Under the pieces are notes generated by a model that ran no database searches, was not told the DNA's origin, and saw only the letters and a list, made by a program, of their open reading frames with translations. Made by a program: the position numbers and the translations under genes. A stretch of 64,000 nucleotides of DNA, taken from NCBI RefSeq assembly GCF_024398035.1, contig NZ_CP073748.1, positions 2,021,520 through 2,085,519 on the forward strand, read 5' to 3'. Below are positions 37,894 through 46,691 of the stretch, one piece after another. This stretch comes from Kordiimonas sp. SCSIO 12603. Its GTDB lineage: Bacteria > Pseudomonadota > Alphaproteobacteria > Sphingomonadales > Kordiimonadaceae. Within the stretch, counting starts at the first letter, position 1. Each line of letters begins with the position of its first letter.

Positions 37894-38364
37894 ATGCCAC
37901 ACGGAAACACGCCTGCGTATCATCTGGCACAGTTGAATATTGCCACCATTAAATATCCGAAAGAAAGCGAAGAAATGAAGGACTTCATGGATGCGCTTGA
38001 CGGCATTAACTTGCTTGCGGAATGCTCTCCGGGCTTTGTTTGGCGGTTGAAGGACGATACAGGCAATGCCACCGATTACACTATGTTTGATGACAAAACA
38101 CTGGTGAATATGAGCGTATGGCAGGATGTGGCGAGCCTTCATAAGTATGTTTATAAATCTGGGCACACGCATTATATCGGACGGCGAAAAGAATGGTTTG
38201 AAATGCCAGCTGAGGCACACATGGTGCTTTGGTGGGTGCCTGCGGGACACCAGCCAACAGTTGAGGAAGCCACGGAACGTTTGCTTCATCTCCGTAATCA
38301 CGGCCCAAGCGCACAGGCCTTTACGTTCAAACAAGCTTATGATGCTGAAGGCATAGAGCTTTAA
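37894..38364 (+). CDS. DUF3291 protein
   Basis: 156 residues from the ATG at 37894 with GAGGGAGAG upstream. YHLAQLNIATIKYPKESEEM and KTLVNMSVWQDVASLHKYVY then WFEMPAEAHMVLWWVPAGHQ match DUF3291, a ferredoxin-like (dimeric alpha-beta barrel) family related to small monooxygenases. No substrate can be named. Stands between the reb operon and the methyltransferase trio. Confidence 0.83.
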   Translation: MPHGNTPAYHLAQLNIATIKYPKESEEMKDFMDALDGINLLAECSPGFVWRLKDDTGNATDYTMFDDKTLVNMSVWQDVASLHKYVYKSGHTHYIGRRKEWFEMPAEAHMVLWWVPAGHQPTVEEATERLLHLRNHGPSAQAFTFKQAYDAEGIEL

Positions 38365-38564
38365 TTTCCGGCGTGGTGCCTGAGCGGTTGTTTGTCACGC
38401 CCGGGCGCTCATTTGTCAAAAACAGGTCAAATTCTGGAAAACTTTAGTTTAATATCAATCACAAGTTTTTGATGCTCTGACTGCTTTTGTCACCTTGGCA
38501 CAAAATGGCTTGGGCCCTAAGGTCAGTCGGGAATGTTAACGCATAACAAGTGGGGAACTGATCC

Positions 38565-39458
38565 ATGAAGAAACTACTGACAGCGGTTGCTGGTGCCGCG
38601 CTGCTTGCAACAAGCTCTTTAGCGCTTGTGCCGAGCACAACAGCAGATATGCAGGCTGGCCACGTTGAAAGCGCCAAGCTTGATAAAATTCTTGCAGCAC
38701 AGCCAGAGGCAACAAAGGCGCGCTATCCTTTCCGTCATCCTAAAGAAACACTTGAATTTTTGGGTATCGCACCTGGTATGACAGTGGTTGATGCTCTGCC
38801 GGGTGGTTATTACGGCAACATCCTCGTGCCTTACCTAGGCGATGAAGGTGCCCTTTACGGTGTTCAGTATTCCCTGAAGCACCGCGGTACTGATTGGGCA
38901 ACACGCGAAGATAAAGATCAGCGCCTTGCAAACCATAAAGCTTGGCCAGAGCGCTTTGCGAAAAATGTTGCTGAATGGACCGGCGACAGCAAAATCAAAA
39001 CAGGTGCTTTCCTGTTCGGTGATGTACCAGCAGACCTTGAAGGCAAGGTTGATGCATTCCTTCTATTCCGCGCGATGCACCACCTGAACAAGCATGAAGA
39101 CACAACAGGTACCCGCACAGATGCGATTGCTGATATCTATAAAGTGCTTAAGCCGGGCGGTATTGTTGGTATCGTTCAACACCGCGCACCGGAAGATGCT
39201 GATGATGATTGGGCAAAAGGTTTCAACGGTTATGTGAAGCAGTCCACAATCATTGATGCAATGAAAGCTGGTGGATTTGAACTTGTTGATGTTTCAGAAG
39301 TGAACGCAAACCGCAAAGATCAGCCTGTAGAAGGTGATTTTGTTTGGCGTTTGCCTCCAGTGCTTGCAGGTTCACGTGATGATGCTGAAAAGCGTGCGAA
39401 AATGCAGGCGATCGGTGAAAGTGACCGTATGACACTGAAGTTCCGTAAGCCAAAATAA
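38565..39458 (+). CDS. Exported SAM-dependent methyltransferase-like protein, copy 1
   Basis: 297 residues with a Sec signal peptide (KKLLTAVAGAALLATSSLAL). The methyltransferase core follows: ETLEFLGIAPGMTVVDALPG then GYYGNILVPYLGDEG (motif I is DALPGG rather than DxGxG), and a later KPGGIVGIVQH strand. COG4798-type predicted methyltransferases often have such signals. SAM is not thought to be in the periplasm, so either the protein acts before export or it has another ligand. First of three paralogues. Confidence 0.8.
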   Translation: MKKLLTAVAGAALLATSSLALVPSTTADMQAGHVESAKLDKILAAQPEATKARYPFRHPKETLEFLGIAPGMTVVDALPGGYYGNILVPYLGDEGALYGVQYSLKHRGTDWATREDKDQRLANHKAWPERFAKNVAEWTGDSKIKTGAFLFGDVPADLEGKVDAFLLFRAMHHLNKHEDTTGTRTDAIADIYKVLKPGGIVGIVQHRAPEDADDDWAKGFNGYVKQSTIIDAMKAGGFELVDVSEVNANRKDQPVEGDFVWRLPPVLAGSRDDAEKRAKMQAIGESDRMTLKFRKPK

Positions 39459-39483
39459 GCGCTTAGCGAATTGTGAATTAAGG

Positions 39484-39512
39484 AGGCGGGGGCATACACT
39501 CTCGCCTTTTTT
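39484..39512 (+). terminator. Terminator after methyltransferase-like copy 1
   Basis: AGGCGGGG / TCTCGCCT stem (two G-T pairs) with an 8-base loop and TTTTTT tail. Confidence 0.8.
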
Positions 39513-39572
39513 ATTTTGTATCGGTGGTTGTCCGTGTACACTCGGCAAAAATCAGGCGAGAGGGAATATATA

Positions 39573-40331
39573 ATGAAACTGAATTCTATTTCGAAATTGG
39601 CTCTGGCAAGTGTTGTTTTTTCAACAGTGGCTTTTGCTGGTGTTGTTGCCGATGACCATATTAAAGCCGCAGTAGCCCATAAAGACCGGCCTGCAGATGA
39701 TGTTACCCGGGACCAGTTCAGGAAACCAGCTGAGGTACTTGAATTTATTGGTATCGCCCCAGGTATGAAAGTTGTTGATGTAAATTCCGGTGCTGGATAC
39801 TACACAGAAATTCTCGCGCGTGCTGTGGGGATGGAAGGAACCGTTATCGCCCATAACGGCCCTGTTTACTGGGATTTCGTGAAAAACAGCATTGGTGAGC
39901 GGTATGAAGGTCGCCTCGGAAATGTTAGAAATATCTATACAGGTTCTGAAAATGTTGCAGCTGCTGAAGGGACAGTGGATGTAGCGATGGCTGTGCTGTC
40001 TTATCATGATTATTTCTTCAAACACAAAGCCCGTAAGGGTGATGAGAACATTCCCGAAATACTGGCGTCTATCCGTAAGGTGCTAAAGGATGATGGTGTG
40101 TTTGTCGTGGTTGATCATGTGGCGCCAGCAGGAAGCGGTACAGAAGCCGGTAATACTCTTCACCGTATTGATCCTGAACTTGTGAAAGAACAGGTATTGG
40201 CGGCTGGTTTTAAGCTGGTGGAAACAAGTGATATTCTTGCGAATTCTGAAGATCCACATACGATCTCGCCATTTGCTGAGGGTATTCGCGGTAAAACAGA
40301 TCGTTTCATTTTCAAATTTATGAAAAAATAA
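39573..40331 (+). CDS. Exported SAM-dependent methyltransferase-like protein, copy 2
   Basis: 252 residues from the ATG at 39573 (GAGAGGGAATAT upstream). Signal peptide ISKLALASVVFSTVAFAGVV; core EVLEFIGIAPGMKVVDVNSG then AGYYTEILARAVG, a standard DxGxGYYT motif I, and KDDGVFVVVDHVAPAG. This copy keeps the best SAM-binding motif of the three. It follows the terminator of copy 1, so it probably has its own promoter. Confidence 0.8.
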   Translation: MKLNSISKLALASVVFSTVAFAGVVADDHIKAAVAHKDRPADDVTRDQFRKPAEVLEFIGIAPGMKVVDVNSGAGYYTEILARAVGMEGTVIAHNGPVYWDFVKNSIGERYEGRLGNVRNIYTGSENVAAAEGTVDVAMAVLSYHDYFFKHKARKGDENIPEILASIRKVLKDDGVFVVVDHVAPAGSGTEAGNTLHRIDPELVKEQVLAAGFKLVETSDILANSEDPHTISPFAEGIRGKTDRFIFKFMKK

Positions 40332-40405
40332 CGCTAACACCATCGTTACTGGGATGTGTGTGAAAATGCTGTACCTTCCTGTCGAAATGACGGGAGGGTA
40401 TTTTT

Positions 40406-41188
40406 ATGTCTGAAACAGATCAAGAGAAACGCAGTTTTTTTAAGGGCTTTGGTGGGTTTGCATTGTTGATAATCGCTATTGGTTCGGCAACAGCTATATT
40501 TTCTGAGCGTGATAAAGACTATTCGGAAGCAGGTCCACAAAGCTTGATGGCACTGGTGACAAGTGAAGATCGTCCTGAAAACCATAAGGCCCGTGATCAG
40601 TATCGTCACCCGCTTGAAACGCTTACTTTCTTTGATGTACAGCCTGAAATGAAAGTTGTGGAAATTTTCCCGGGTGGTCCGGGTGGTTTCTACCGCCGGA
40701 TTATCGAACCTTATATTGAAGGTGCAGGCAAGGGTGGTGCCTATTACCCTGTGAATGGCGGTATCGGCTGGCCATCCGAGCAGGTAGAAGATCTTCCGTA
40801 TGGTGAGATTGATATGGCGCTTGTGTTCCGTGCCCATGGTTTCTTGATTTATGGTGATCCAGCACAGGATCATGTGGATGATCTTTTCAAAATGCTGAAA
40901 CCCGGTGGTTACCTTGGTATTGTGGATCACGCAGGTGATGAAAGTATCCCGCAGGACCCGGAAGCTGAAAGCGGTTATGTTAATGCCAGTTATTTCCGTG
41001 CAATGGCAGAGAAGGCGGGTTTTGAATTCGTAAAAGAAAGCGATGTAAACAGAAACCCTAAGGATACCAAAGACCATCCGGATGGGCTTTATTCACTTCC
41101 GCCAAGCCTCAGAAGCGGTGATGAAGATAAATATCGCGCGATCGGTGAAAGTGACCGCTTTACGCACCTATACCGCAAGCCGGGCTAA
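40406..41188 (+). CDS. Membrane-anchored methyltransferase-like protein, copy 3
   Basis: 260 residues. Instead of a cleavable signal there is a charged N-terminus and one helix (FGGFALLIIAIGSATAIF, about 15-32), then the core ETLTFFDVQPEMKVVEIFPG and GPGGFYRRIIEP, and KPGGYLGIVDHAG. Motif I is changed to EIFPGGPGG. Its stop codon overlaps the stop of the convergent response-regulator gene (shared CTAA), so the two transcripts end on each other. Confidence 0.78.
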   Translation: MSETDQEKRSFFKGFGGFALLIIAIGSATAIFSERDKDYSEAGPQSLMALVTSEDRPENHKARDQYRHPLETLTFFDVQPEMKVVEIFPGGPGGFYRRIIEPYIEGAGKGGAYYPVNGGIGWPSEQVEDLPYGEIDMALVFRAHGFLIYGDPAQDHVDDLFKMLKPGGYLGIVDHAGDESIPQDPEAESGYVNASYFRAMAEKAGFEFVKESDVNRNPKDTKDHPDGLYSLPPSLRSGDEDKYRAIGESDRFTHLYRKPG

Positions 41189-41832
41189 ACCAGCTTATTC
41201 CGCCAAGCGTAGATGGCCGCCTGTGTGCGGTCAGAGAGATAGAGCTTGCTAAGGATCGAGCTGACGTGGGTTTTCACAGTCTTTTCGCCAATAGAGAGCT
41301 CTTCCGCTATCTCGGCATTAGAGAAGCCTTTTGCGATGGTCTGCAATACTTCGAATTCTCTTTTAGTGAGCTGCTCATGGGGCGGCTCATCTTCTTTGGA
41401 GCTAGCAATCTGTTGCATCAGGGATTTAGCCAAACGTGGGCTGAGAGTTGTCTCTCCGCGGTGGCTGCTTTTGATGGTTTTTACCAGCTCTTCTGGCGGA
41501 ATATCTTTGAGAAGATAGGATGTGATCCCCGCGTTAGTTGCTTCTACAAGAAACTCATCACCCTCGTGGCTCGTTAGCATGATGATATTGGCTTGAGGGC
41601 AGGTTGTTTTGATTTTCTGTGCTACTTGAACACCCGAGATATCAGGTAGAAATAAATCCATTAAAATAATATCGGGGGTATGCCGGGCGCAAAACTCAAG
41701 GGTTTCTGCACCGCTACCAGCTTCTCCGATGACGCAAAACTCAGGAATGGTTTTTAAAAGAGAAACCAGCCCGCGCCGTACGATAGCGTGATCATCAACA
41801 ATCAGAATGGAAATCTGGTTAGCGGGTTCCAT
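41185..41832 (-). CDS. NarL/LuxR-type response regulator
   Basis: 215 residues from the ATG at 41832; a GTG at 41859 is an alternative. Receiver domain (about 7-120): SILIVDDHAIVRRGL, phospho-acceptor in DIILMDLFLPDISG, and LLKDIPPEELV. C-terminal LuxR HTH: LTKREFEVLQTIAKGFSNAE then IAEELSIGEKTVKTHVSSIL. It is cotranscribed with the sensor kinase upstream (overlap of 14 bases). Target genes are unknown; the methyltransferase trio is convergent. Confidence 0.93.
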   Translation of the reverse strand: MEPANQISILIVDDHAIVRRGLVSLLKTIPEFCVIGEAGSGAETLEFCARHTPDIILMDLFLPDISGVQVAQKIKTTCPQANIIMLTSHEGDEFLVEATNAGITSYLLKDIPPEELVKTIKSSHRGETTLSPRLAKSLMQQIASSKEDEPPHEQLTKREFEVLQTIAKGFSNAEIAEELSIGEKTVKTHVSSILSKLYLSDRTQAAIYAWRNKLV

Positions 41833-43252
41833 AGGTTTGTCCGTTATTTGCTGTCGCACGCCAGCTTATTTCAATACAGGTGCCTTTTCCGGTGCCCGTG
41901 ATGATGGCAACTTCTGCACCAATTTTGCTGGCACGTTCTTTCAGATTGGTTAAACCAAACTGGTTTGGTTTTATATTGGTTTCATCAAAGCCTTTGCCGT
42001 CATCACAAATGCTGAGCACCCAGCGGTTACCTTTAAGGGCTAAAGTGATTTCAGTATCGGTTGCTGAGGCATGTTTCCATATATTGTTTAGGCTTTCCTG
42101 CACAATACGCTTAATATGGTGCGCTTCATTTTCCGATACTTTTACGGTGGTTGCCTGAAGCCTGATGGATAGGTCTTTCTCTTCACGGAATTTAGCAGTT
42201 ATGGATTCCAGAGTTTCCGCCAAATTGCTTGTCGCGCTTGCATCAGTTTTTAAATTGTTGAGGAGAGTGACAATTTCCTTGTTGATTTCCTCAACGGTTT
42301 TACTGGCTTCTTCGATTTGAACTGAAACCTCGTTCGGCAAGTTCTGATTTGCTTTCAGAGCACCCAGCTGCATGGAGAGGCCAAATACATTCTGCTTTAC
42401 TGTATCGTGTAACTCGCTTGCGAAAAAATCACGCTCATTACGCGCTGAGATCAACTGCCTCAACTGAACAATTTCCTGAAGTTCTTCTGCCATTTCGTTC
42501 AGCCGTTTCATATGGTCTGTAATTTCATCAGACCCTTTTTCCTGAATGCGTTTGGAGAAATCACCCGCTGACCAGCGGTCTGTTACTTTTACAATTTCAC
42601 TGAGGCGAGAGGAATACCCAGAAGCTGTAAGTAGGGCACTTATCACACCTGCGAAAATAGCAGAAAACAACAATTCCCAAAGGTAATAGGGAAAAGTAAG
42701 GCCGCATTGAAGAGCTCTTAAAAACTCAAAAGGGGCATATATCTGATATTGGGCGGAGCCAATTTCTTCACCTTGTTCAGTGATAACTGGAAGCGTGAAA
42801 GAGCGGTAATAAATATGATTTTTTTTATTAAGTTCTTCAACTTCTCTAGGCCAGAAAGCGGTTGTGCTTTTATCCTGAATATAATTGGTGATGGTAAGTT
42901 TTGTATAAACTCTTCCGCTACGGGCTTTGTTAAAATAAAAGCCCAGCGGATCTTTGCTCCATGGCACGCGGGTGTGGTAATGGTCAAAAGTGCTGGCTGC
43001 GGTATTGATTGCTTCTTCTGATAATGGCTGACCAGTTTCCATTGCATGAGCGAGGTGAGGTAGGGCTTCTTCGGTCACCCATTTTTGCAAGTGGTGATGC
43101 TGAAGCGCCGTATGGTGATCATGATAATTGGTAACCATAAAGGTACCAAGATTAATCACAAAGAAGACAAAGACGAATGCGAGCACGCTGTTACGCGCCA
43201 TACGCCACCAAAGCTTTGATCTGGCTTTATTAATGTTCTGTACCCTAAACAT
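41819..43252 (-). CDS. NarX/LiaS-type sensor histidine kinase
   Basis: About 477 residues from the ATG at 43252 (a GTG at 43261 also fits). TM1 at about 17-40; periplasmic domain (about 42-180) with HHHLQKW; TM2 at about 190-215; HAMP; HisKA_3 region with FFASELHDTVKQNVFGLSMQ, where the His of HDTVKQ is the phosphorylation site; then the ATPase domain ESLNNIWKHASATDTEITL, CDDGKGFD, QFGLTNLKERASKIGAEV. Pairs with the NarL-type regulator. The signal is unknown. Confidence 0.9.
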   Translation of the reverse strand: MFRVQNINKARSKLWWRMARNSVLAFVFVFFVINLGTFMVTNYHDHHTALQHHHLQKWVTEEALPHLAHAMETGQPLSEEAINTAASTFDHYHTRVPWSKDPLGFYFNKARSGRVYTKLTITNYIQDKSTTAFWPREVEELNKKNHIYYRSFTLPVITEQGEEIGSAQYQIYAPFEFLRALQCGLTFPYYLWELLFSAIFAGVISALLTASGYSSRLSEIVKVTDRWSAGDFSKRIQEKGSDEITDHMKRLNEMAEELQEIVQLRQLISARNERDFFASELHDTVKQNVFGLSMQLGALKANQNLPNEVSVQIEEASKTVEEINKEIVTLLNNLKTDASATSNLAETLESITAKFREEKDLSIRLQATTVKVSENEAHHIKRIVQESLNNIWKHASATDTEITLALKGNRWVLSICDDGKGFDETNIKPNQFGLTNLKERASKIGAEVAIITGTGKGTCIEISWRATANNGQTYGTR

Positions 43253-43307
43253 AGCCCCCACTGCCGTTTATTATTTTTTATGTCTATAGCGCTTTTGGCG
43301 GAGCTTG

Positions 43308-43484
43308 ACCTCCGTCTTAAGGCGGAGGTGTGGTGCGTCCTGTGCCCGATGTGCTACCCGAGCATACTGAATATAGTGGGGGCAACCAATGAAAACTATC
43401 TGCTAGTCGGGTCTCGTTTCCCGATTTAGTTTTCTTGGGAAATATACTGTTTCACCGCCTGATCATCGCTCAGGCGGTTTTTTT
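43308..43484 (+). ncRNA. Candidate structured small RNA with intrinsic terminator
   Basis: Between two minus-strand genes the plus strand shows four consecutive stems: ACCTCCG/CGGAGGT (43308-43329); TGCCC/GGGCA (43343-43384) closing a region with two inner hairpins, TGCT/AGCA and ACT/AGT; CCAA-GAAAACTA / TAGTTTTC-TTGG (43386-43438) with an inner TCGGG/CCCGA; and ACCGCCTGA/TCAGGCGGT with seven T (43454-43484). The final T run exists only on the plus strand. No open frame accounts for it. No match to 6S, tmRNA, SRP or RNase P was seen. The promoter is not identified, so the 5' end is uncertain. Confidence 0.55.
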
Positions 43485-43510
43485 ATGGGAATTAGTTTCC
43501 GGAAGAATGC

Positions 43511-44569
43511 TTAAGGGCACGGCATCGGGTATTTGGTCTCAATAGCGTCGATTTCTTTCATCAGCTCTTTTGGGAGCACCATATCATGGGTATCAAGCGC
43601 CGTTTTAAGCTGCTCAAGGCTCGTTGCACCAATGATATTGGATGTAAGGAACGTTTGCATATTCACAAAGGCATTTGCCATTTGCGCTGGATCAATACCG
43701 TGTTTGCGGGCGAGAGCCACATATTCTTCCATCGCGGCAGTGCCTGCTTCATTCAGGTAACGACCAAAAGTACCGCCCCAGCGGGTTAGGCGAGCGCCTT
43801 CTGGGCGAGCGCCATCACAGTATTTACCAGTAAGGAAACCTGACGCCAGTGGTGAGTATGCTAGCAGGCCGCAGTCTTCACGTTCTGAAACCTCTGCAAG
43901 GCCCACTTCGTATGAACGGTTCAAAAGGTTATAAGGGTTTTGCACGCTTGCGACACGTGGCAAGCCTTTGGTATCGGCGAGATTAAGCGCGTGCATAGTA
44001 CCCCAAGCCGTTTCATTGGAAAGACCAACAGCACGGATTTTTCCTGCATCAACCAGTGTTTTCATTGCTGACAGCGTTTCTTCAAGCGGAACGCTATCAT
44101 CAGTTTTTGGCTGTCGGTAACGCAGTTTACCAAAGAAATTGGTTGGTCGGCTTGGCCAGTGAATTTGGTATAGATCAATATAATCAGTACCAAGGCGTTC
44201 GAGGCTGGCATCACAGGCTTCGATCACTGCATCATATGACAGATCATTTCTGCCGTTTCTGTGCAAGTGAGGGCGCATGTATTTCAGGTTTTCACCTGGT
44301 CCTGCAACTTTGCTGGCAATCACCACCTTGTCGCGTTTGCCAGTTTTTTTGAGCCAAGAGCCAAGCACGCGTTCAGTGGCGCCGTAAGTTTCCTTGCGTG
44401 CAGGCACTGAATATAATTCAGCCGTATCAAGGAAATTAACGCCATATTCAAGCGCCATATCTATCTGGGCGTGGCCTTCTGCTTCTGTGTTCTGTTCGCC
44501 CCATGTCATGGTGCCAAGGCAGATTTTGCTTACACTGATACCAGTGCGGCCAAGTTTACGCATTTCCAT
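43511..44569 (-). CDS. Aldo/keto reductase, Tas-like
   Basis: 352 residues, an NADPH-dependent (alpha/beta)8 barrel. MEMRKLGRTGISVSKICLGT opens it, NFLDTAELYSVPARKETYGA carries the catalytic Asp and Tyr, VVIASKVAGPG the Lys and DLYQIHWPSRP the His. This pattern is that of the E. coli Tas group. The substrate is unknown; a detoxification role is only general family knowledge. Cofactor motif near the end: IIGATSLEQLKTAL. Confidence 0.9.
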   Translation of the reverse strand: MEMRKLGRTGISVSKICLGTMTWGEQNTEAEGHAQIDMALEYGVNFLDTAELYSVPARKETYGATERVLGSWLKKTGKRDKVVIASKVAGPGENLKYMRPHLHRNGRNDLSYDAVIEACDASLERLGTDYIDLYQIHWPSRPTNFFGKLRYRQPKTDDSVPLEETLSAMKTLVDAGKIRAVGLSNETAWGTMHALNLADTKGLPRVASVQNPYNLLNRSYEVGLAEVSEREDCGLLAYSPLASGFLTGKYCDGARPEGARLTRWGGTFGRYLNEAGTAAMEEYVALARKHGIDPAQMANAFVNMQTFLTSNIIGATSLEQLKTALDTHDMVLPKELMKEIDAIETKYPMPCP

Positions 44570-44620
44570 AAGAACACGCCCCTATAGGATGTTTGAAAAA
44601 TATCTAGTGCTGTTAGAAGC

Positions 44621-44953
44621 TTATGCTTCGATCAGGTTGTTGTCTTTCAGCAGCTGCTGCAGCTCACCTGATTCAAACATTTCTTTCACAATATCACAGC
44701 CGCCAACGAACTCGCCTTTTACGTAGAGCTGAGGGATTGTAGGCCAATCTGAATAGGCTTTGATACCTTCACGGATTTCCATGTCTGAAAGCACGTTGAA
44801 ACTTTGGAACTTTACACCAAGGTGCATCAGAACCTGACTTACTACAGATGAGAAACCACACTGCGGGAAAGTTGGATCACCCTTCATAAACAGAAATACA
44901 TCATTTTCTGATACGAGGCTTTTGATTTGATCAAACGCTGGGTTATCACTCAT
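44621..44953 (-). CDS. grxD: Monothiol glutaredoxin, Grx4/GrxD type
   Basis: 110 residues with the CGFS active site ([20 protein letters not shown]) and the [20 protein letters not shown] segment for glutathione and Fe-S binding. Such proteins bind a [2Fe-2S] cluster, often with BolA. A bolA-family gene lies 123 bases upstream on the same strand, supporting joint action in Fe-S trafficking. Between them is a long inverted repeat (ATTTTAGCT 44979-44987 / AGCTAAAAT 45027-45035). Confidence 0.95.
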   Translation of the reverse strand: MSDNPAFDQIKSLVSENDVFLFMKGDPTFPQCGFSSVVSQVLMHLGVKFQSFNVLSDMEIREGIKAYSDWPTIPQLYVKGEFVGGCDIVKEMFESGELQQLLKDNNLIEA

Positions 44954-45076
44954 TACTTTATTCCTTAAATTTTGCCGGATTTTAGCTGTAAGATAAGGGC
45001 TTGATGCCTCTTTTCCAAGGGGAGAAAGCTAAAATCATACTATTTTGGTTAAATTTCTAAAAACAGGGCTTAAAGC

Positions 45077-45310
45077 CTATTCAGGTACAGTTGTCTGAAG
45101 GGCAAGGGCGTGGAGCTCACCACCCATGCGGCCTTTCAGGCTTTTATAAACCATCTGGTGTTGCTGTACGCGGGATTTGCCGCGGAAACCTTCATACTCA
45201 ACAAACGCAGCATAATGATCACCATCACCGCGCAGGTCTTCGATGCGCACTTTCGCACCTGGCATATCTTCCTTGATAAGGGCGATAATATCGTCTGACA
45301 GCATTGCCAT
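45077..45310 (-). CDS. BolA-family protein
   Basis: 77 residues, close to the short BolA2/IbaG form. EDLRGDGDHYAAFVEYEGFR contains the His/Cys-region loop of the family and SRVQQHQMVYKSLKGRMGGE the conserved helix. Expected to partner the monothiol glutaredoxin downstream in iron-sulfur handling. I took the first ATG of MAML; the second is 6 bases later. Confidence 0.93.
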   Translation of the reverse strand: MAMLSDDIIALIKEDMPGAKVRIEDLRGDGDHYAAFVEYEGFRGKSRVQQHQMVYKSLKGRMGGELHALALQTTVPE

Positions 45311-45481
45311 AATAAAAATACCTCTAACTTCCTAAGTTTGGAATCAGTATAGCAGGGCAGAAATGGCTTCGTCACCTATTAAGCGAGGCGAAAGCGCTAA
45401 CTTAACGAAAATAATTATTAAATCCGGTGTTAATCATATTTTCATCTGCTATGGTTCCCCTGAGTTTTCGGAGCGATTGGT

Positions 45482-46690
45482 ATGAAATGCCTTTTGGTTA
45501 CAACACATTACAAGCCACTCATTGGGGGCGCTCTAACAGTTTATGATGCACTCGCTAGCCACGCTGGCGAGGCTATTGAAGTGCTTACAGCGCACACAGA
45601 TTACGTCGATGGCTCTGAGGTTGAAGGCTGGCAGGAATTTGATGAGGCTGCATCATACAAAATTCACCGTATTAAAGAATTAAGGCCTATCAGGGACAGG
45701 GAACCCTCACTCCGAAACAGGGTTTTAGGCAAAGTAAGTGCGTGGCAGCTTAATCGCATCGTCCTTGAAAAGACCTTGGAACTAATTGATGAGGGCGGTT
45801 TCGACACGCTCTGTATAGGCGCGCTTGATACACTTGGATGGCTAGGCTCTGCGGTTAAAAAGCAGCGTAATATTAAAGTAACTTTGTTTATTCACGGTGA
45901 AGAAGTTTCACAGGAAGCTTATTCTGCCCGGGCAATGGAACGCCGCTTTGCGAGCCTTGCGAGTGTGGACCGTATTTTTGCTGTAAGTAGCTTTACAGTG
46001 GGTATTCTTAAAGCCAGATACGGTATTTCTGAAGAAAGCATTCGCCTGCAATCAAACGGTGTTGATCTAGATCTCTTTGATGGCACTGATATGAGTAACG
46101 TGCGTGCAACACATAAGCTGACAGATACTCCGTTGGTGTTCGCATGCGGTTGGCTTGTTGCCCGGAAAGGCTTTGACAGGCTTATAGAAACTTGGCCTGC
46201 AGTGCTTGAAAAAGTACCAGGTGCGCAGTTAAAAATTGCTGGCGGTGGCCCGCTTGAAGAAAAGCTTTCCTCTCAAATCAAAACTCTGGGGCTCGATAGC
46301 AGTGTGGAGCTTCTGGGATGGGTAAATACTGATAACCTGAAAAAATGGTACGGTATGGCTGATATTTTTATTATGCCAAACCGCACTATGCCTGATGGAG
46401 ATACAGAAGGATTTGGGTTGGTGTTTCTCGAAGCCGCTGCAATGAGAACTCCAAGCATTGGGGGGAATGCCGGAGGTGTTGTTGATGTGATTATCCATGA
46501 ACAAACTGGCCTTTTAATTGATGCCGAAGATCCGGTGAACATTTCTGAAGCGCTTATTCAATTGCTGACGAATGAAGAATATCGCGAAAAGCTAACCATT
46601 CAGGCATATGAGCATGCGCAAACTCAAGGATGGCAGCAAAAAACAAACGACTTTATCGCTGAACTTAAAAAGCTGGTAGCAGATAATTAG
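45482..46690 (+). CDS. Glycosyltransferase family 4
   Basis: 402 residues in GT-B fold. The N-terminal domain starts MKCLLVTTHYKPLIGGALTV; the C-terminal domain has FACGWLVARKGFDRLIETWP, and MPDGDTEGFGLVFLEAAAMR with the conserved E(x7)E nucleotide-sugar motif and GGVVDVI. It should transfer a sugar from a nucleotide sugar during polysaccharide or glycoconjugate synthesis. GGAGCGATT precedes the ATG. A flippase gene starts one base after its stop. Confidence 0.9.
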   Translation: MKCLLVTTHYKPLIGGALTVYDALASHAGEAIEVLTAHTDYVDGSEVEGWQEFDEAASYKIHRIKELRPIRDREPSLRNRVLGKVSAWQLNRIVLEKTLELIDEGGFDTLCIGALDTLGWLGSAVKKQRNIKVTLFIHGEEVSQEAYSARAMERRFASLASVDRIFAVSSFTVGILKARYGISEESIRLQSNGVDLDLFDGTDMSNVRATHKLTDTPLVFACGWLVARKGFDRLIETWPAVLEKVPGAQLKIAGGGPLEEKLSSQIKTLGLDSSVELLGWVNTDNLKKWYGMADIFIMPNRTMPDGDTEGFGLVFLEAAAMRTPSIGGNAGGVVDVIIHEQTGLLIDAEDPVNISEALIQLLTNEEYREKLTIQAYEHAQTQGWQQKTNDFIAELKKLVADN

Positions 46691-46691
46691 C

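Noticed and set aside
40346-41077. 243-codon minus-strand frame opposite the third methyltransferase-like gene
   Set aside because: It is entirely antisense to a supported gene, is full of His, Cys and Thr and has no start signal.
43308-43484. Reading the intergenic stems as 6S RNA, tmRNA or a riboswitch
   Set aside because: There is no long single hairpin with a central bubble, no tag-peptide reading frame, and no plus-strand gene downstream to control.
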